A stretch of DNA of 64,000 nucleotides from G963691835 sp963691835. GTDB lineage: Bacteria > Pseudomonadota > Alphaproteobacteria > Thalassobaculales > Thalassobaculaceae. The position numbers were made by a program, and so were the translations under genes. Under the pieces are notes generated by a model. It was not told the origin of the DNA. It did no database searches and worked only from the letters and a program-made list of their open reading frames with translations. Shown here in pieces: positions 7,421 to 16,728 of the stretch; the stretch's first letter is position 1; every line of letters starts with the position of its first letter. The DNA lies in NCBI GenBank assembly GCA_963691835.1, contig OY829383.1, positions 3,658,001 to 3,722,000 of the forward strand, written 5' to 3'.

Positions 7421-8478
7421 CCGTCGCGGAGGCGTTTGGCGGCTTCCACGGCGAAATAGGTCAGAACACCGTCGGCGCCGGCGCGCTTGAAGCCGAGCAG
7501 CGACTCCATCATTGCCCGGTCGCCGTCAATCCAGCCCGCAATCCCGGCGCCTCTGATCATCGCGTACTCGCCCGAGACCTGATAGGCGTAGGTTGGAACG
7601 CCGAACCGTTCCCGCACCCGCCGGACGATGTCGAGATACGGCATGCCAGGCTTGACCATGACCATGTCCGCACCCTCGGCGAGGTCGAGCGCCACTTCGC
7701 GAAGCGCCTCATCCCCATTGCCGGGGTCCATCTGATAGGTCGCCTTGCTGGCACTCCCCAGGGAGCTTGCTGAGCCGACGGCATCCCGGAACGGTCCGTA
7801 GAAAGCCGACGCATACTTGGCCGAATAGGCCATGATCTGAACGTCGGTATGGCCGTGAGAGTCCAATGCCCGGCGAATGGCGCCGACGCGGCCGTCCATC
7901 ATGTCGGACGGCGAGATGATGTCGCACCCGGCATCTGCCTGGAGAATGGCCTGTCGGACGAGCACGTCCACCGTCTCATCATTCAGAATGTTGTCGCCGG
8001 CATCGTTCAACAGCCCGTCGTGGCCGTGGCTGGTGAAGGGGTCCAGGGCCACGTCACACATGATCCCCACATCGATCTTCGCGTCCCGGATGGCCTGTAT
8101 CGCCCGGCACACCACATTGCCGGGATCCACCGAAACGGACCCCACGCTGTCTTTCCGGTCGGGCTCGATGAACGGAAAAATCGCGACAACGGGAATCCCG
8201 AGATCCGCGGCGGCGGCAACCCGTTCCACGATGTGGTCGCAGGACAACCGGTCCACACCGGGCATCGAGGCAACCGGTTCGATCAGGTTCTCACCGTCGC
8301 GCACGAAGACCGGCCAAATGAGGTCGTCAATGCCGAGGGTGTTCTCCCGGATCAGTCGCCGGGACCAGTCCGTTCGCCGGTTGCGCCGCATGCGGGTCAC
8401 GGGAAAGCTGGGCGCTGCCGGAGCCGTCTCTGCGATGTCGGGTTCCTTTGTGCGGCCCAACGGCTTCTCGACATTCAT
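7417..8478 (-). CDS. hemB: delta-aminolevulinic acid dehydratase (porphobilinogen synthase)
   Basis: 353 residues. Condenses two 5-aminolevulinate molecules to porphobilinogen in haem and corrin synthesis. The Schiff-base lysines are K221 (MAYSAKYAS) and K276 (MVMVKPGMP). The metal site reads CDVALDPFTSHGHDG: aspartates and alanine stand where zinc enzymes have cysteines, so this is the Mg/K-dependent form found in alphaproteobacteria. The first 27 residues are a variable extension. It stands alone, convergent with the YheT-type gene. Confidence 0.95.
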   Translation of the reverse strand: MNVEKPLGRTKEPDIAETAPAAPSFPVTRMRRNRRTDWSRRLIRENTLGIDDLIWPVFVRDGENLIEPVASMPGVDRLSCDHIVERVAAAADLGIPVVAIFPFIEPDRKDSVGSVSVDPGNVVCRAIQAIRDAKIDVGIMCDVALDPFTSHGHDGLLNDAGDNILNDETVDVLVRQAILQADAGCDIISPSDMMDGRVGAIRRALDSHGHTDVQIMAYSAKYASAFYGPFRDAVGSASSLGSASKATYQMDPGNGDEALREVALDLAEGADMVMVKPGMPYLDIVRRVRERFGVPTYAYQVSGEYAMIRGAGIAGWIDGDRAMMESLLGFKRAGADGVLTYFAVEAAKRLRDG

Positions 8479-8544
8479 CGTTCGTGTCTCCCCCCAAAGT
8501 CACCCGTCAGGGTATCTGACCGGTGGATTTGACGGAAGCCAGTG

Positions 8545-9297
8545 TCAACCGTCTGCGTCTAAGCGCGCCATCTCCATCTCAGCGAGATCATGCCATGTGC
8601 CATTGACCAGGATCTCACACGGTCGGAACCGGGTCTTGTAGGACATCTTCCGGCTCATCTTGATCCAGTAGCCGAGATACACATACGAGAGCCCGGCACT
8701 CGCAGCCCGCTTGATCAGATCCAGAACCATGAAGGTCCCGAGACCCCGGTTCGTTCCCTCCGTATCGAAGAAGCTGTAGACGGCGGACAGGCCGTCGTCC
8801 TGCCGATCCGTCAGCATGACGGCGGTCAGTTTGCCTTCCGTATCCCGGTACTCGATCAGCCACGTATCTATCGGCGACCGTTCGATCATGTCGCCATAGT
8901 CGGCAAAGTCCATCAGGGACATCTCGCCGTCGTCATGACGGGTGGACTGGTAGGATCTGAAGAGGCCGTACTGCTCCCGCGTTGCGCGGGCGGAAACAAA
9001 CCTGCCGCTAAGATCGCTGTTCCGGGAAACCGACCGCCGGAACGTCCGTGTCCAATCGAAGTCGTTCACCCGAACCCGGATGGGCCGGCAGGCTTGGCAG
9101 GTGGCGCAGGCCGGCCGATAGGCCAGGTGCTGGGTTCGACGGAAGCCGGCGCGGGCCAACTCATCGTGGCTCAACCGGCCCCGGCGCGTCGACAGGTCAG
9201 CGACGAGGCGACGCTCCACCTTGCCGTCGATATAGGGGCACGGCATCGGCATCGTGTGGAAAAAGGCTATCGGCGGAGCCGTGATCGCGTCGAACAT
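8545..9297 (-). CDS. bpt: aspartate/glutamate leucyltransferase
   Basis: 250 residues from the ATG at 9297; a start at 9345 would overlap the preceding gene by 41 bp. The enzyme adds leucine from Leu-tRNA to proteins with N-terminal Asp or Glu and so directs them to ClpS/ClpAP (N-end rule). MPMPCPYIDGKVERR and the cysteine cluster CATCQACRPIRV are the N-terminal ATE signature; VYLGYWIKMSRKMSYK is the conserved C-terminal block. It is the last gene of the minus-strand set with the ATP-grasp and alpha-E genes. Confidence 0.92.
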   Translation of the reverse strand: MFDAITAPPIAFFHTMPMPCPYIDGKVERRLVADLSTRRGRLSHDELARAGFRRTQHLAYRPACATCQACRPIRVRVNDFDWTRTFRRSVSRNSDLSGRFVSARATREQYGLFRSYQSTRHDDGEMSLMDFADYGDMIERSPIDTWLIEYRDTEGKLTAVMLTDRQDDGLSAVYSFFDTEGTNRGLGTFMVLDLIKRAASAGLSYVYLGYWIKMSRKMSYKTRFRPCEILVNGTWHDLAEMEMARLDADG

Positions 9298-9304
9298 CGA
9301 GCCG

Positions 9305-10297
9305 TCAGTCTGTTTGTTCGTCCGGGACGACGCCGCAGAAGTCACGTCTGACGGCTATCGTCAGGGCGATGATCTGTCTTTGCAAGCTGTCGATGAATTC
9401 GTGGAGGCCGCCGCGAATGATGTCTTCGATCGCCACGCTGCTGAGGGCTGCATTCATCTCATCGAACATTTCCGCCGCCTCCGAGCCAGCCCGAAGACCG
9501 TGCTCGCGGCGAAGAAGGTCCAAGCATTCCTCAGCCCGGTGGAGACTGGCCACGACCGACCGGGCGAACTGACCGTTCAGCAGAAGGAAACCGGCGACCT
9601 TCTCCGGCGACATGCCTCGGGGATGGACCCGGCGGAAGGCATGGTAACCGGCGACGGACCTCAGCAGCGCGTTCCACTGGCTGACATCAACGGCACCGCC
9701 GACCGCCCAGACGGTCGGAAGCAGCAGATGATATTTGATGTCCAGAATGCGCGTGGTCTGGTCCGCTCGTTCCAGATGCTTGCCAAGCTGGTAAAAGAGC
9801 CAGGACTGTCCCCGGAAGAAGGTGCCTTCGGTGATGCCGTAGTGCATCTGGCATTGCTCTTTCACCCAAGAGCAGAGCCTGGGCAGTTCCTGCATCGTCA
9901 TGTCTTCCGCGCGGATCGCCTGGACCGCATCGTTGAAGACGTTCAGATGCACCCACATCTCGGTCGATATGAGAGGACGCTGGCCCCGGGCATTCTCTTT
10001 CGCGGCGCGGATCGAGGATACGATGGAGCCCGCATTCTCCCGGTCCGTCACATAGAAGCGGACCACATTGGCATAGGACGCGACGTCGTAGATGTCGTGG
10101 AAGCGCTCATCGTCCGCAAAAAGCTGCACGACGGAGCGCCAGTTTTGCGAGCCTCTGGCGTCGGCCGAGAACTGATTGTTCACGTCGAGGATGCGGGCCA
10201 TGTTCTCCGCCCGCTCCATGTAGCGGGCCAGCCAGAACAACTGGTCCGCCGAACGGGCCAGGAGCGGGACGTAGATCGACTGTTCGGTCACGCTCAT
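9305..10297 (-). CDS. alpha-E domain protein (COG2307)
   Basis: 330 residues. The start at 10297 makes an ATGA overlap with the upstream ATP-grasp gene; a start at 10312 is less likely. The conserved alpha-helical alpha-E domain begins LLARSADQLFWLARYMERAE. Alpha-E proteins are nearly always encoded with a circularly permuted ATP-grasp protein, and comparative genomics suggests they act together in making a peptide-like product. The biochemical reaction is not known. The usual third partner, a transglutaminase-like protease, is not here; bpt follows instead. Confidence 0.88.
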   Translation of the reverse strand: MSVTEQSIYVPLLARSADQLFWLARYMERAENMARILDVNNQFSADARGSQNWRSVVQLFADDERFHDIYDVASYANVVRFYVTDRENAGSIVSSIRAAKENARGQRPLISTEMWVHLNVFNDAVQAIRAEDMTMQELPRLCSWVKEQCQMHYGITEGTFFRGQSWLFYQLGKHLERADQTTRILDIKYHLLLPTVWAVGGAVDVSQWNALLRSVAGYHAFRRVHPRGMSPEKVAGFLLLNGQFARSVVASLHRAEECLDLLRREHGLRAGSEAAEMFDEMNAALSSVAIEDIIRGGLHEFIDSLQRQIIALTIAVRRDFCGVVPDEQTD

Positions 10298-11748
10298 TGG
10301 GTCAGCACCCATGTATCCTTCGACCCCCCGCCCTGTGAGGAATTCACGATGAGGGAGCCGCGCCGCATAGCCACACGGGTCAATCCCCCCGGCAAGACCC
10401 AGGTCGATTTCCCGGTCACCGCAAAGGGCCGCAGATCCACATGCCGTGGCTCAACCTCCCCATCGATGAGGGTTGGGCTGACGGACAGATCGATCATCGG
10501 TTGGCTGATGAAGTTGGCCGGATCCGCAATCAGTTGCGCGCGAACCTCCTCCAGTTCCTCCGCGCTGGCCTTGGGGCCGATGACGATGCCGTATCCGCCG
10601 GACTCGCCCACGGGTTTGACTACCAGGGAATCAAGGTTGTCGAGCGTGTAGCGGAGCCCCTCCGGCTCCCGACAGATGTGTGTTTCCACGTTGTCGAGGA
10701 TGGGATCCTGGTCGAGGTAGTAGCGGATTACCCGGGGCATGTAGGCATATACGGCCTTGTCGTCGACGCAGCCGGTACCAATCGCATTTGCAAGGCCCAC
10801 ATTGCCTTTCCGGTAGGCGCGCATGATGCCCGGGACACCAAGGAGGCTGTCCTCCCGGAACACCTCCGGGTCAAGAAAGGCATCGTCTATCCGACGGTAG
10901 ATGGCATGAACCGGCACAAGGCCCGCCGTGGTGCGCATGTAGACCCGGTCGTCGGCCTCCACGACAAGATCGTTGCCCTCCACGAGGGGGACGCCCATCT
11001 CGCGGGCCAGGAAGACGTGCTCAAAATACGCTGAGTTGAAGACGCCCGGCGAGAGGAGGACCACATGCGGGTCCAAAACGCTGGGCGCGGCAAGCTCGCT
11101 CACGGCCTCGAGGAGTTTCAGGCCGTAGGCGGTGACTTCACGAATGCCAATCTCGTCCATCAGATCCGGGAAGGTCCGCCGCATCATCTGCCGGTTCTCA
11201 ACGACATAAGAAACGCCTGAGGGCGTTCTGGCGTTATCCTCCAGCACCTTGAACGCGCCTTCGCGGTCCCGGACCAGATCGATGCCGCAGACGTTGACCC
11301 AACTGCCGTGCGGGATCTGGACGTCGACCATCTCCCGCCGGAAGTTCGCATTGGACAGGATCAGATCGGCCGGCAGGACCCCATCGGCGAGGATCTTCTG
11401 TGGGCCATAGAGATCTGCAATGAAAAGGTTCAGCGCGGTGACCCGTTGGACGACGCCGGCCTCAAGCTTCTCCCAATCGTCCGCGGAGATGACCCGGGGG
11501 ATGACATCGAAGGGGAGAATGCGGTCGATCATGTCCTGGTCGGAGTAGACCGTGAACGTGATCCCAAGATTGTAGAGTTCGCGTGCCGCCGTCTCGGACC
11601 GTCTGACCAACTCGGAGACGGGCATTGAGCCCAATCTTCCGCGCAGCATCTCAGTGTGGTGGGCGTTATCGCTGTCGCCGCCGAATATCTCGCAAAAGAA
11701 CGATCCGCGCGCGTAGTTCGAAAAAGGGCTTGGGGTACCATCCGTCAT
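10294..11748 (-). CDS. circularly permuted ATP-grasp protein (COG2308)
   Basis: 484 residues. Matches the circularly permuted ATP-grasp type 2 family: conserved PFDVIPRVI, VLEDNARTPSGVSYVVENR and the glycine-rich VVKPVGESGGYGIVIGP near the C-terminus. The family is predicted to form amide bonds by carboxylate-amine ligation. The stop overlaps the start of the alpha-E gene by 4 nt, so the two are translationally coupled. The substrate is unknown. Confidence 0.88.
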   Translation of the reverse strand: MTDGTPSPFSNYARGSFFCEIFGGDSDNAHHTEMLRGRLGSMPVSELVRRSETAARELYNLGITFTVYSDQDMIDRILPFDVIPRVISADDWEKLEAGVVQRVTALNLFIADLYGPQKILADGVLPADLILSNANFRREMVDVQIPHGSWVNVCGIDLVRDREGAFKVLEDNARTPSGVSYVVENRQMMRRTFPDLMDEIGIREVTAYGLKLLEAVSELAAPSVLDPHVVLLSPGVFNSAYFEHVFLAREMGVPLVEGNDLVVEADDRVYMRTTAGLVPVHAIYRRIDDAFLDPEVFREDSLLGVPGIMRAYRKGNVGLANAIGTGCVDDKAVYAYMPRVIRYYLDQDPILDNVETHICREPEGLRYTLDNLDSLVVKPVGESGGYGIVIGPKASAEELEEVRAQLIADPANFISQPMIDLSVSPTLIDGEVEPRHVDLRPFAVTGKSTWVLPGGLTRVAMRRGSLIVNSSQGGGSKDTWVLTQ

Positions 11749-11816
11749 AAACGCGACACTATCGCGCTAAAGCAGTGCCCGTAAACGAATTGGAACGGAG
11801 AAAGTAAATTTTTCGG

Positions 11817-12995
11817 CTACCCGCCTGTGTTGAGCCGCAACGGCAGCACGGTACTGAAATTCGGGTCGACTTCGGAACCCTGCAGGGCGGGCCGGAACCC
11901 TTGCGTTCCCTGAAGCCCGGAGGACTGACCGGTCGGCGGAAGGGGGCTTGAGCCGTCCGGGATTCGTTCCGTTGGAAGGGGGCCGGGCGGCAGCGTTTCC
12001 AGCGTCGGTGCCTGTTGATCCAGATTGCCGATACCGAGTGGCGTGCCGGCATTCCTCAGCAACACGATGCTGATGCGCCGGTTTTCCGCAGCGCGCGGGT
12101 CGTCGGGATTGATCGGGTCGCGGTCCGCACGGCCTTCGACCTGAGAGATTCTGCCGGGGTCGATGCCGTTCCGCTCCAACACGCGCCGGCTGGCGTGCGC
12201 CCGGTCTGAGGAGAGTTCCCAGTTCGTGATGGGGGAGTTTGGCGAAAACGGCGTCGCGTCGGTGTGCCCGGAGATCTTAATCTTGTTGGGCAGCTTCTTG
12301 ATGATCTCGGAAACCTTCTCAAGCAGGACCCGCGTGGACTCCGGCATGGTCGAACTGCCGAGCCCCAACAAGGCCACTTTCTCCTGATCAAGCAACTGGA
12401 TGCGAAGGCCTTCGGGCGCGGACTCGATTTTGAGGCTGTCTTCCAGTTCCTCAAGTTCCGAACTCTGCTGGATCTCTTCGCGGATCAGCCTTTCAGCTTC
12501 GGCGAACTGGGCGGCCTCGCGGTCGGCGAGGAGTTCTTCCAACTCCTCCGGGCTGATGGTCGCGTCCGTATCCTCGCGGCGGGCCGTGCCTTCAGCATTC
12601 TCATCGCTGCCGAGACGGGACTCGATGTTCTCGCTGTCGTCGGAGTCCGGGTCGAGGGACTCCGTCCGTTCCGCCTGCGGGCGAGCGACCTGCGGCGTGC
12701 TGATCATTGGCGGCGAGGAGTTCGATTTCAGTGCGCCGGGCACCGTAATCGACGTGCCGCCCAGCACACCACCCGAGCCGCTTCGGGTTGAGCGGGAGAT
12801 GGCGGTCGGGTCGAAGTAGTTGGAGATACCCATCTTCTGCTCTTCCGTTGTGGCGTTCAGGAGCCACAAGAGCAGGAAGAAGGCCATCATCGCCGTCACG
12901 AAGTCCGCGTAGGCAACTTTCCACGCGCCACCATGGTGGCCGCCATGGCCACCTTTCTTGACCTTCTTGATGACGATACTGGCGTGGTTATCCAC
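11817..12995 (-). CDS. motB: flagellar motor stator protein MotB
   Basis: 392 residues. Short cytoplasmic N-terminus, one membrane helix (about 33-48) and the proton-carrying aspartate D31 in AYADFVTAMMAFFLLLWLL. The linker (about 70-190) is acidic. The OmpA-like peptidoglycan-binding domain includes KISGHTDATPF and ENRRISIVLL. The proline-rich tail after about residue 320 is longer than in enteric MotB. It lies 139 bp downstream of motA. Confidence 0.94.
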   Translation of the reverse strand: MDNHASIVIKKVKKGGHGGHHGGAWKVAYADFVTAMMAFFLLLWLLNATTEEQKMGISNYFDPTAISRSTRSGSGGVLGGTSITVPGALKSNSSPPMISTPQVARPQAERTESLDPDSDDSENIESRLGSDENAEGTARREDTDATISPEELEELLADREAAQFAEAERLIREEIQQSSELEELEDSLKIESAPEGLRIQLLDQEKVALLGLGSSTMPESTRVLLEKVSEIIKKLPNKIKISGHTDATPFSPNSPITNWELSSDRAHASRRVLERNGIDPGRISQVEGRADRDPINPDDPRAAENRRISIVLLRNAGTPLGIGNLDQQAPTLETLPPGPLPTERIPDGSSPLPPTGQSSGLQGTQGFRPALQGSEVDPNFSTVLPLRLNTGG

Positions 12996-13134
12996 TGATC
13001 CGAATTCCGTCTGTCGGTCTCGTTCTATCGGCGATCGGTCCCAAGCCGATATAGGGCATGGGTATGCTCGATGTTAGTCCCAGCCCCACCTGCAAGCAGC
13101 GATCATGCCAAATGGGCTGCCGAGTGCCGGTCGC

Positions 13135-13995
13135 TTAGACCGGCGGCAAGGCGGCGACAGCTTCCTCAACCTCGAAAAACGAGGGTCTGTCTTTCGACAT
13201 CAGCGTCTTTCGGGCGAACTCGACGGAAACCGCGGGGGCGTATCCGGACACATGCGCCAGCAAGCCCGCCTTGATGCAGCCGAGATACTTCGCATTCGCA
13301 TTGAACGTGGCACCCATCGACGCGGCCATGGGGCTGACAAACCCGTAAGCGAGAAGAATGCCGAGGAACGTGCCGACCAGCGCGCCACCGATCAGCTTGC
13401 CAAGAACCTCCGGCGGCTCCGTGATGGAGCCCATGGTCTTGATGATGCCGAGCACGGCCGCGACGATGCCGAGAGCAGGGAAGCCATCTCCCATCGTCTG
13501 ATACGCCGACGCAACCTCCGCATCCTCGGCGTGATGCGTCTCCAGCTCCTCGTCGAGAAGATCCGCAAGCTCATGCGGATTGTCGGTTCCCAGGGTCATC
13601 ATCCGGAGATAATCACAAAGGAACTCAAGCGCGTGATGGTCTGCTGAGAACTTCGGAAACGCCTGGAACAGAGAGCTTTCCTCAGGTCGCTCCACGTGGG
13701 ATTCGATCGCCAGCATGCCCTTCGTCTTCGCGAGCTTGAAGATCGCGTACATCAGACTGAGCAGCTCCAGATAGTCTTCCTTGGTGTACTTGGGGCCCTT
13801 CAGCACGCTGCTGAAGCCATATCCCGCTTTACCGAGGATGTGTTTCGGATTGGCACAGATGAACGCACCGATGCCGGCGCCACCGATGATCACGAGTTCG
13901 AACGGCTGCCACAGCGGCCCAAGCTTGCCGCCCATCGCCATGTAACCGCCGATCACGCAAACGATGACCACGATCCAGCCAATGATAATGAACAT
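13135..13995 (-). CDS. motA: flagellar motor stator protein MotA
   Basis: 286 residues. Four membrane helices; the N-terminus MFIIIGWIVVIVCVIGGYMAMGG is the first, and GDGFPALGIVAAVLGIIKTM begins the third. It forms the ion channel of the flagellar stator with MotB. motA-motB stand alone here with no other flagellar or chemotaxis genes on either side, a common arrangement in alphaproteobacteria. Confidence 0.95.
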   Translation of the reverse strand: MFIIIGWIVVIVCVIGGYMAMGGKLGPLWQPFELVIIGGAGIGAFICANPKHILGKAGYGFSSVLKGPKYTKEDYLELLSLMYAIFKLAKTKGMLAIESHVERPEESSLFQAFPKFSADHHALEFLCDYLRMMTLGTDNPHELADLLDEELETHHAEDAEVASAYQTMGDGFPALGIVAAVLGIIKTMGSITEPPEVLGKLIGGALVGTFLGILLAYGFVSPMAASMGATFNANAKYLGCIKAGLLAHVSGYAPAVSVEFARKTLMSKDRPSFFEVEEAVAALPPV

Positions 13996-14200
13996 CTACG
14001 GCTCCAATCCCCATCCCGGAAGGAAGAAACGCCTTATTGCCAGTATCCTGCATATCGACAAATAATGCAAAATCTGAGGCAGCCAAGGACTTGTCTTGAC
14101 GCTCAAGGACTTTTGAAGAGAGTGTCCGCGCGCGATCGACGAGGGAGGGGCCTTCCGCCCACCTGCTTGATCGGCTTTTCCGCCGTCCGGAGACTGCTTC

Positions 14201-14683
14201 ATGCCCGTCGATCCTGCCGACTTCCGTGCCGTTCTCGGTCGCTGGACGACCGGCGTCACGGTTATTACAGCCATGCTCGATGGAAAACCTGAAGGTCTGA
14301 CGGCCAGTTCCTTCACCTCACTGTCTCTTGACCCGCCTCTCATCCTTTTTTGTTTGGACCGCGCGGCAAGCACTTTTGCGGCGCTCACGCAGGCCGAGAG
14401 CTTTGCGGTCAATATCCTTGCGGCAGACCAGTCTCAACTCTCCAATCGCTTTGCCAGCCCCGACGCGGACCGTTTCGCGGACTTGGAATGGACGACCTGG
14501 GCAACCGGTGCGCCGATCCTTCCGGGATGTGTTGCCAGCCTGGATTGCCGACGTGAGGCACTGCACGACGGCGGAGATCATGTGATCGTTATCGGACGGG
14601 TCATGGAGTTGGCGGTGCGGTCGGATACTGCGGACCCGCTCGTCTACTTCCGAGGGGGCTATCGGGCGCTTCAACCGGTCTGA
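14201..14683 (+). CDS. flavin reductase family protein (FMN-binding split barrel)
   Basis: 160 residues. Start DPADFRAVLGRWTTGVTVIT and GLTASSFTSLSLDPPLILFC are the FMN-binding signature of the HpaC/NADH:flavin reductase family. These enzymes supply reduced flavin to a partner monooxygenase, or act as stand-alone oxidoreductases. No monooxygenase is adjacent, so the partner is unknown. The 3' end overlaps the convergent threonine ammonia-lyase by 13 bp. Confidence 0.85.
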   Translation: MPVDPADFRAVLGRWTTGVTVITAMLDGKPEGLTASSFTSLSLDPPLILFCLDRAASTFAALTQAESFAVNILAADQSQLSNRFASPDADRFADLEWTTWATGAPILPGCVASLDCRREALHDGGDHVIVIGRVMELAVRSDTADPLVYFRGGYRALQPV

Positions 14684-15924
14684 GGGTCGTCGCGGCTCCG
14701 GTCACCCAGGCGTCGCGTCGGATAGCCGGCATCGGTCAGGCGTCGAATGATGTCGGCCACGTGATCCGCGTTCCGTGTCTCAACCACCGAATCGACTTCC
14801 GCCATCTTGACCGGAACGTCCTGGAAGAGGCGTTGGTGATACACTTCGACGATGTTGCCGCCGGTGTCTCCGATGAGGCCGGCGATGCGGGCGAGAACGC
14901 CCGGCTCGTCTGAAATCTCCGTCCGAAGACGAACCATTCGTCCGTCTGCCACAAGGCCCCGCATCAACACACCCCCGAGAATTCGGGAGTCGATGTTGCC
15001 GCCACAGACTACGGTGCCAACCCGCTCGCCCGTGAACCGGTCGCCATGGCGCAGCAGAGCGGCCACGCCCGCCGCCCCGGCCCCTTCGGCCACAATTTTC
15101 CGTCCTTCGATCAGGAGTTGGACGGCCCGCTCAATGTCCTTCTCGGATACGAGAAGGATCTCATCAACCAGTGCTCTCACGATCCGTTGGTTCAACTGCC
15201 CCGGCGTTTTGACAGCGATGCCTTCGGCCATGGTCTCGCCACCGGAGGAGGGCGGCAGCCCTTGAAGCGCTTCGGTCATGGACGGGTAGCTATCCACCTC
15301 CACACCGAAGATGCGGATGTCTGGCTTGATCGCCTTGGCGGCAACGGCGATTCCACCGATCAGGCCGCCACCCCCGATGGGGACCACCAAGACATCCAGA
15401 TCCGGTGCGTCATCGAGCATCTCGAGGCCGATGGTGCCTTGACCGGCAATGATTGCCGGATCGTCGAAGGGATGGATGAGAATGGCGCCCGTCTCCTCGA
15501 CGATCTCTCGAACTTTCTCGGCGCAGTCCGAGATATTGCGCCCGTGAAGCACGATGTTGGCGCCCAATCGCCGTGTCCGGTCCACTTTGACGAACGGCGT
15601 TTGCGCCGGCATGACGATCGTGGCGACCATGCCCATTCGCGCGGCGTGGTAGGCGACCCCCTGGGCGTGGTTGCCCGCAGACATCGCGATGACGCCGCGC
15701 TGGCGCTGTTCGGCGGTAAGGCTCGCGAGCTTCACCAAGGCACCCCGGGGTTTGAAGGAACCCGTATGCTGAAGGTTCTCGAGCTTAAGGCGCAACGATA
15801 AGCCCAACCTGTCCGACAACTCAGCGGCTTCGACCATCGGCGTTCGGAGAATATCCGTCTGGATGAGCTTAGCGGCTTCCCGGATCGCTTGGAGATCTAC
15901 AGGCAGTTGTGCCGAGTCCATCAT
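14671..15924 (-). CDS. ilvA: threonine ammonia-lyase with C-terminal ACT domain
   Basis: 417 residues from the ATG at 15924, which has AAGGAG 7 nt upstream; the frame is open further but without a site. PLP-dependent deamination of threonine to 2-oxobutyrate. The PLP lysine is K58 in HTGSFKPRGALVKL; the phosphate-binding loop is in VVPIGGGGLIGG. The C-terminal ~80 residues (RTEISDEPGVLARIAGLIG) are one ACT domain. This size is that of the shorter threonine dehydratase group, so tdcB-like is a possible name. Confidence 0.88.
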   Translation of the reverse strand: MMDSAQLPVDLQAIREAAKLIQTDILRTPMVEAAELSDRLGLSLRLKLENLQHTGSFKPRGALVKLASLTAEQRQRGVIAMSAGNHAQGVAYHAARMGMVATIVMPAQTPFVKVDRTRRLGANIVLHGRNISDCAEKVREIVEETGAILIHPFDDPAIIAGQGTIGLEMLDDAPDLDVLVVPIGGGGLIGGIAVAAKAIKPDIRIFGVEVDSYPSMTEALQGLPPSSGGETMAEGIAVKTPGQLNQRIVRALVDEILLVSEKDIERAVQLLIEGRKIVAEGAGAAGVAALLRHGDRFTGERVGTVVCGGNIDSRILGGVLMRGLVADGRMVRLRTEISDEPGVLARIAGLIGDTGGNIVEVYHQRLFQDVPVKMAEVDSVVETRNADHVADIIRRLTDAGYPTRRLGDRSRDDPQTG

Positions 15925-16144
15925 CTGTTTCTCCTTAAATCGCCCGGAACACCGGGTGCTTCCCGCCGGAATCATCCTAAAGAGCACGACTGGACTCGAA
16001 TATGCATTGGCTACTGCGACATCCGGTGTCGCCGTGCGGCCAGGGCGTGACTCTTCATGGTTGATTGGGCATCCTGGTTTAGATATGCATGTAGCTAAGT
16101 TTCTGAGCCGGATTGAATACACTGCGGTTCTGCGGTTTGGCGAT

Positions 16145-16708
16145 ATGATCGGAAAGTCTCAAAGGTGGACAAGGGTATGTCTCGCGGCCGCAATGTCGCT
16201 TGGCATGGCATCCGCGGGAGCGGTTGCACAGACGATTTCTGAACCCGAAAACAGCTGGTACGTGCTCGGCGGTGGTCTTGACGCGGAGGCGACCGGTGAT
16301 CCCATGCGGCTTGGGTTCACCTACTCCAATACGGACAATCCTGACCGGTTTCAGATCATGCCCAACGCCGGCGCGCTTACCGGTTTAGACGGCCACAACA
16401 CCATCTTTGTCGACGGCTCCTACGATTGGGACGTGGATCTCCCCATTGTTCCGCACGTGACGGCCGGTTTGGGACTGACCTATCTCGACCGGGGTGGGGC
16501 GTCGATTGCCGGCCGGTCAGAGGATGACACCGGTGTATCAACGGTGTTCAGGGTGGGCCTGGGCGCGTCTTACAGGCTTGGGGAATCCTGGTCGCTTACG
16601 GCGGAGTACGCGGCAGCGTATCTCGGAGCTGATCGTGATGTCAGCCTTGTGGATCTTGACAGAGGGATCACTCAGAACTTCACAATCGGTGCGAAGATCC
16701 GATTCTAA
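16145..16708 (+). CDS. small outer-membrane beta-barrel protein
   Basis: 187 residues from ATG 16145 (an ATG at 16085 is also in frame). Signal peptide: basic start, hydrophobic stretch, cleavage after SAGAVAQ. The mature part alternates hydrophobic and polar residues and ends NFTIGAKIRF, with a terminal aromatic residue as BAM substrates require. It resembles small OmpW/OmpA-like porin-fold proteins. No ligand can be inferred. Confidence 0.65.
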   Translation: MIGKSQRWTRVCLAAAMSLGMASAGAVAQTISEPENSWYVLGGGLDAEATGDPMRLGFTYSNTDNPDRFQIMPNAGALTGLDGHNTIFVDGSYDWDVDLPIVPHVTAGLGLTYLDRGGASIAGRSEDDTGVSTVFRVGLGASYRLGESWSLTAEYAAAYLGADRDVSLVDLDRGITQNFTIGAKIRF

Positions 16709-16728
16709 CACTCTGTTTTCTAAATGTT

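Noticed and set aside
9254..10651. 465-codon plus-strand frame opposite the alpha-E gene
   Set aside because: Antisense shadow across two genes and their junction; no ribosome site or fold.
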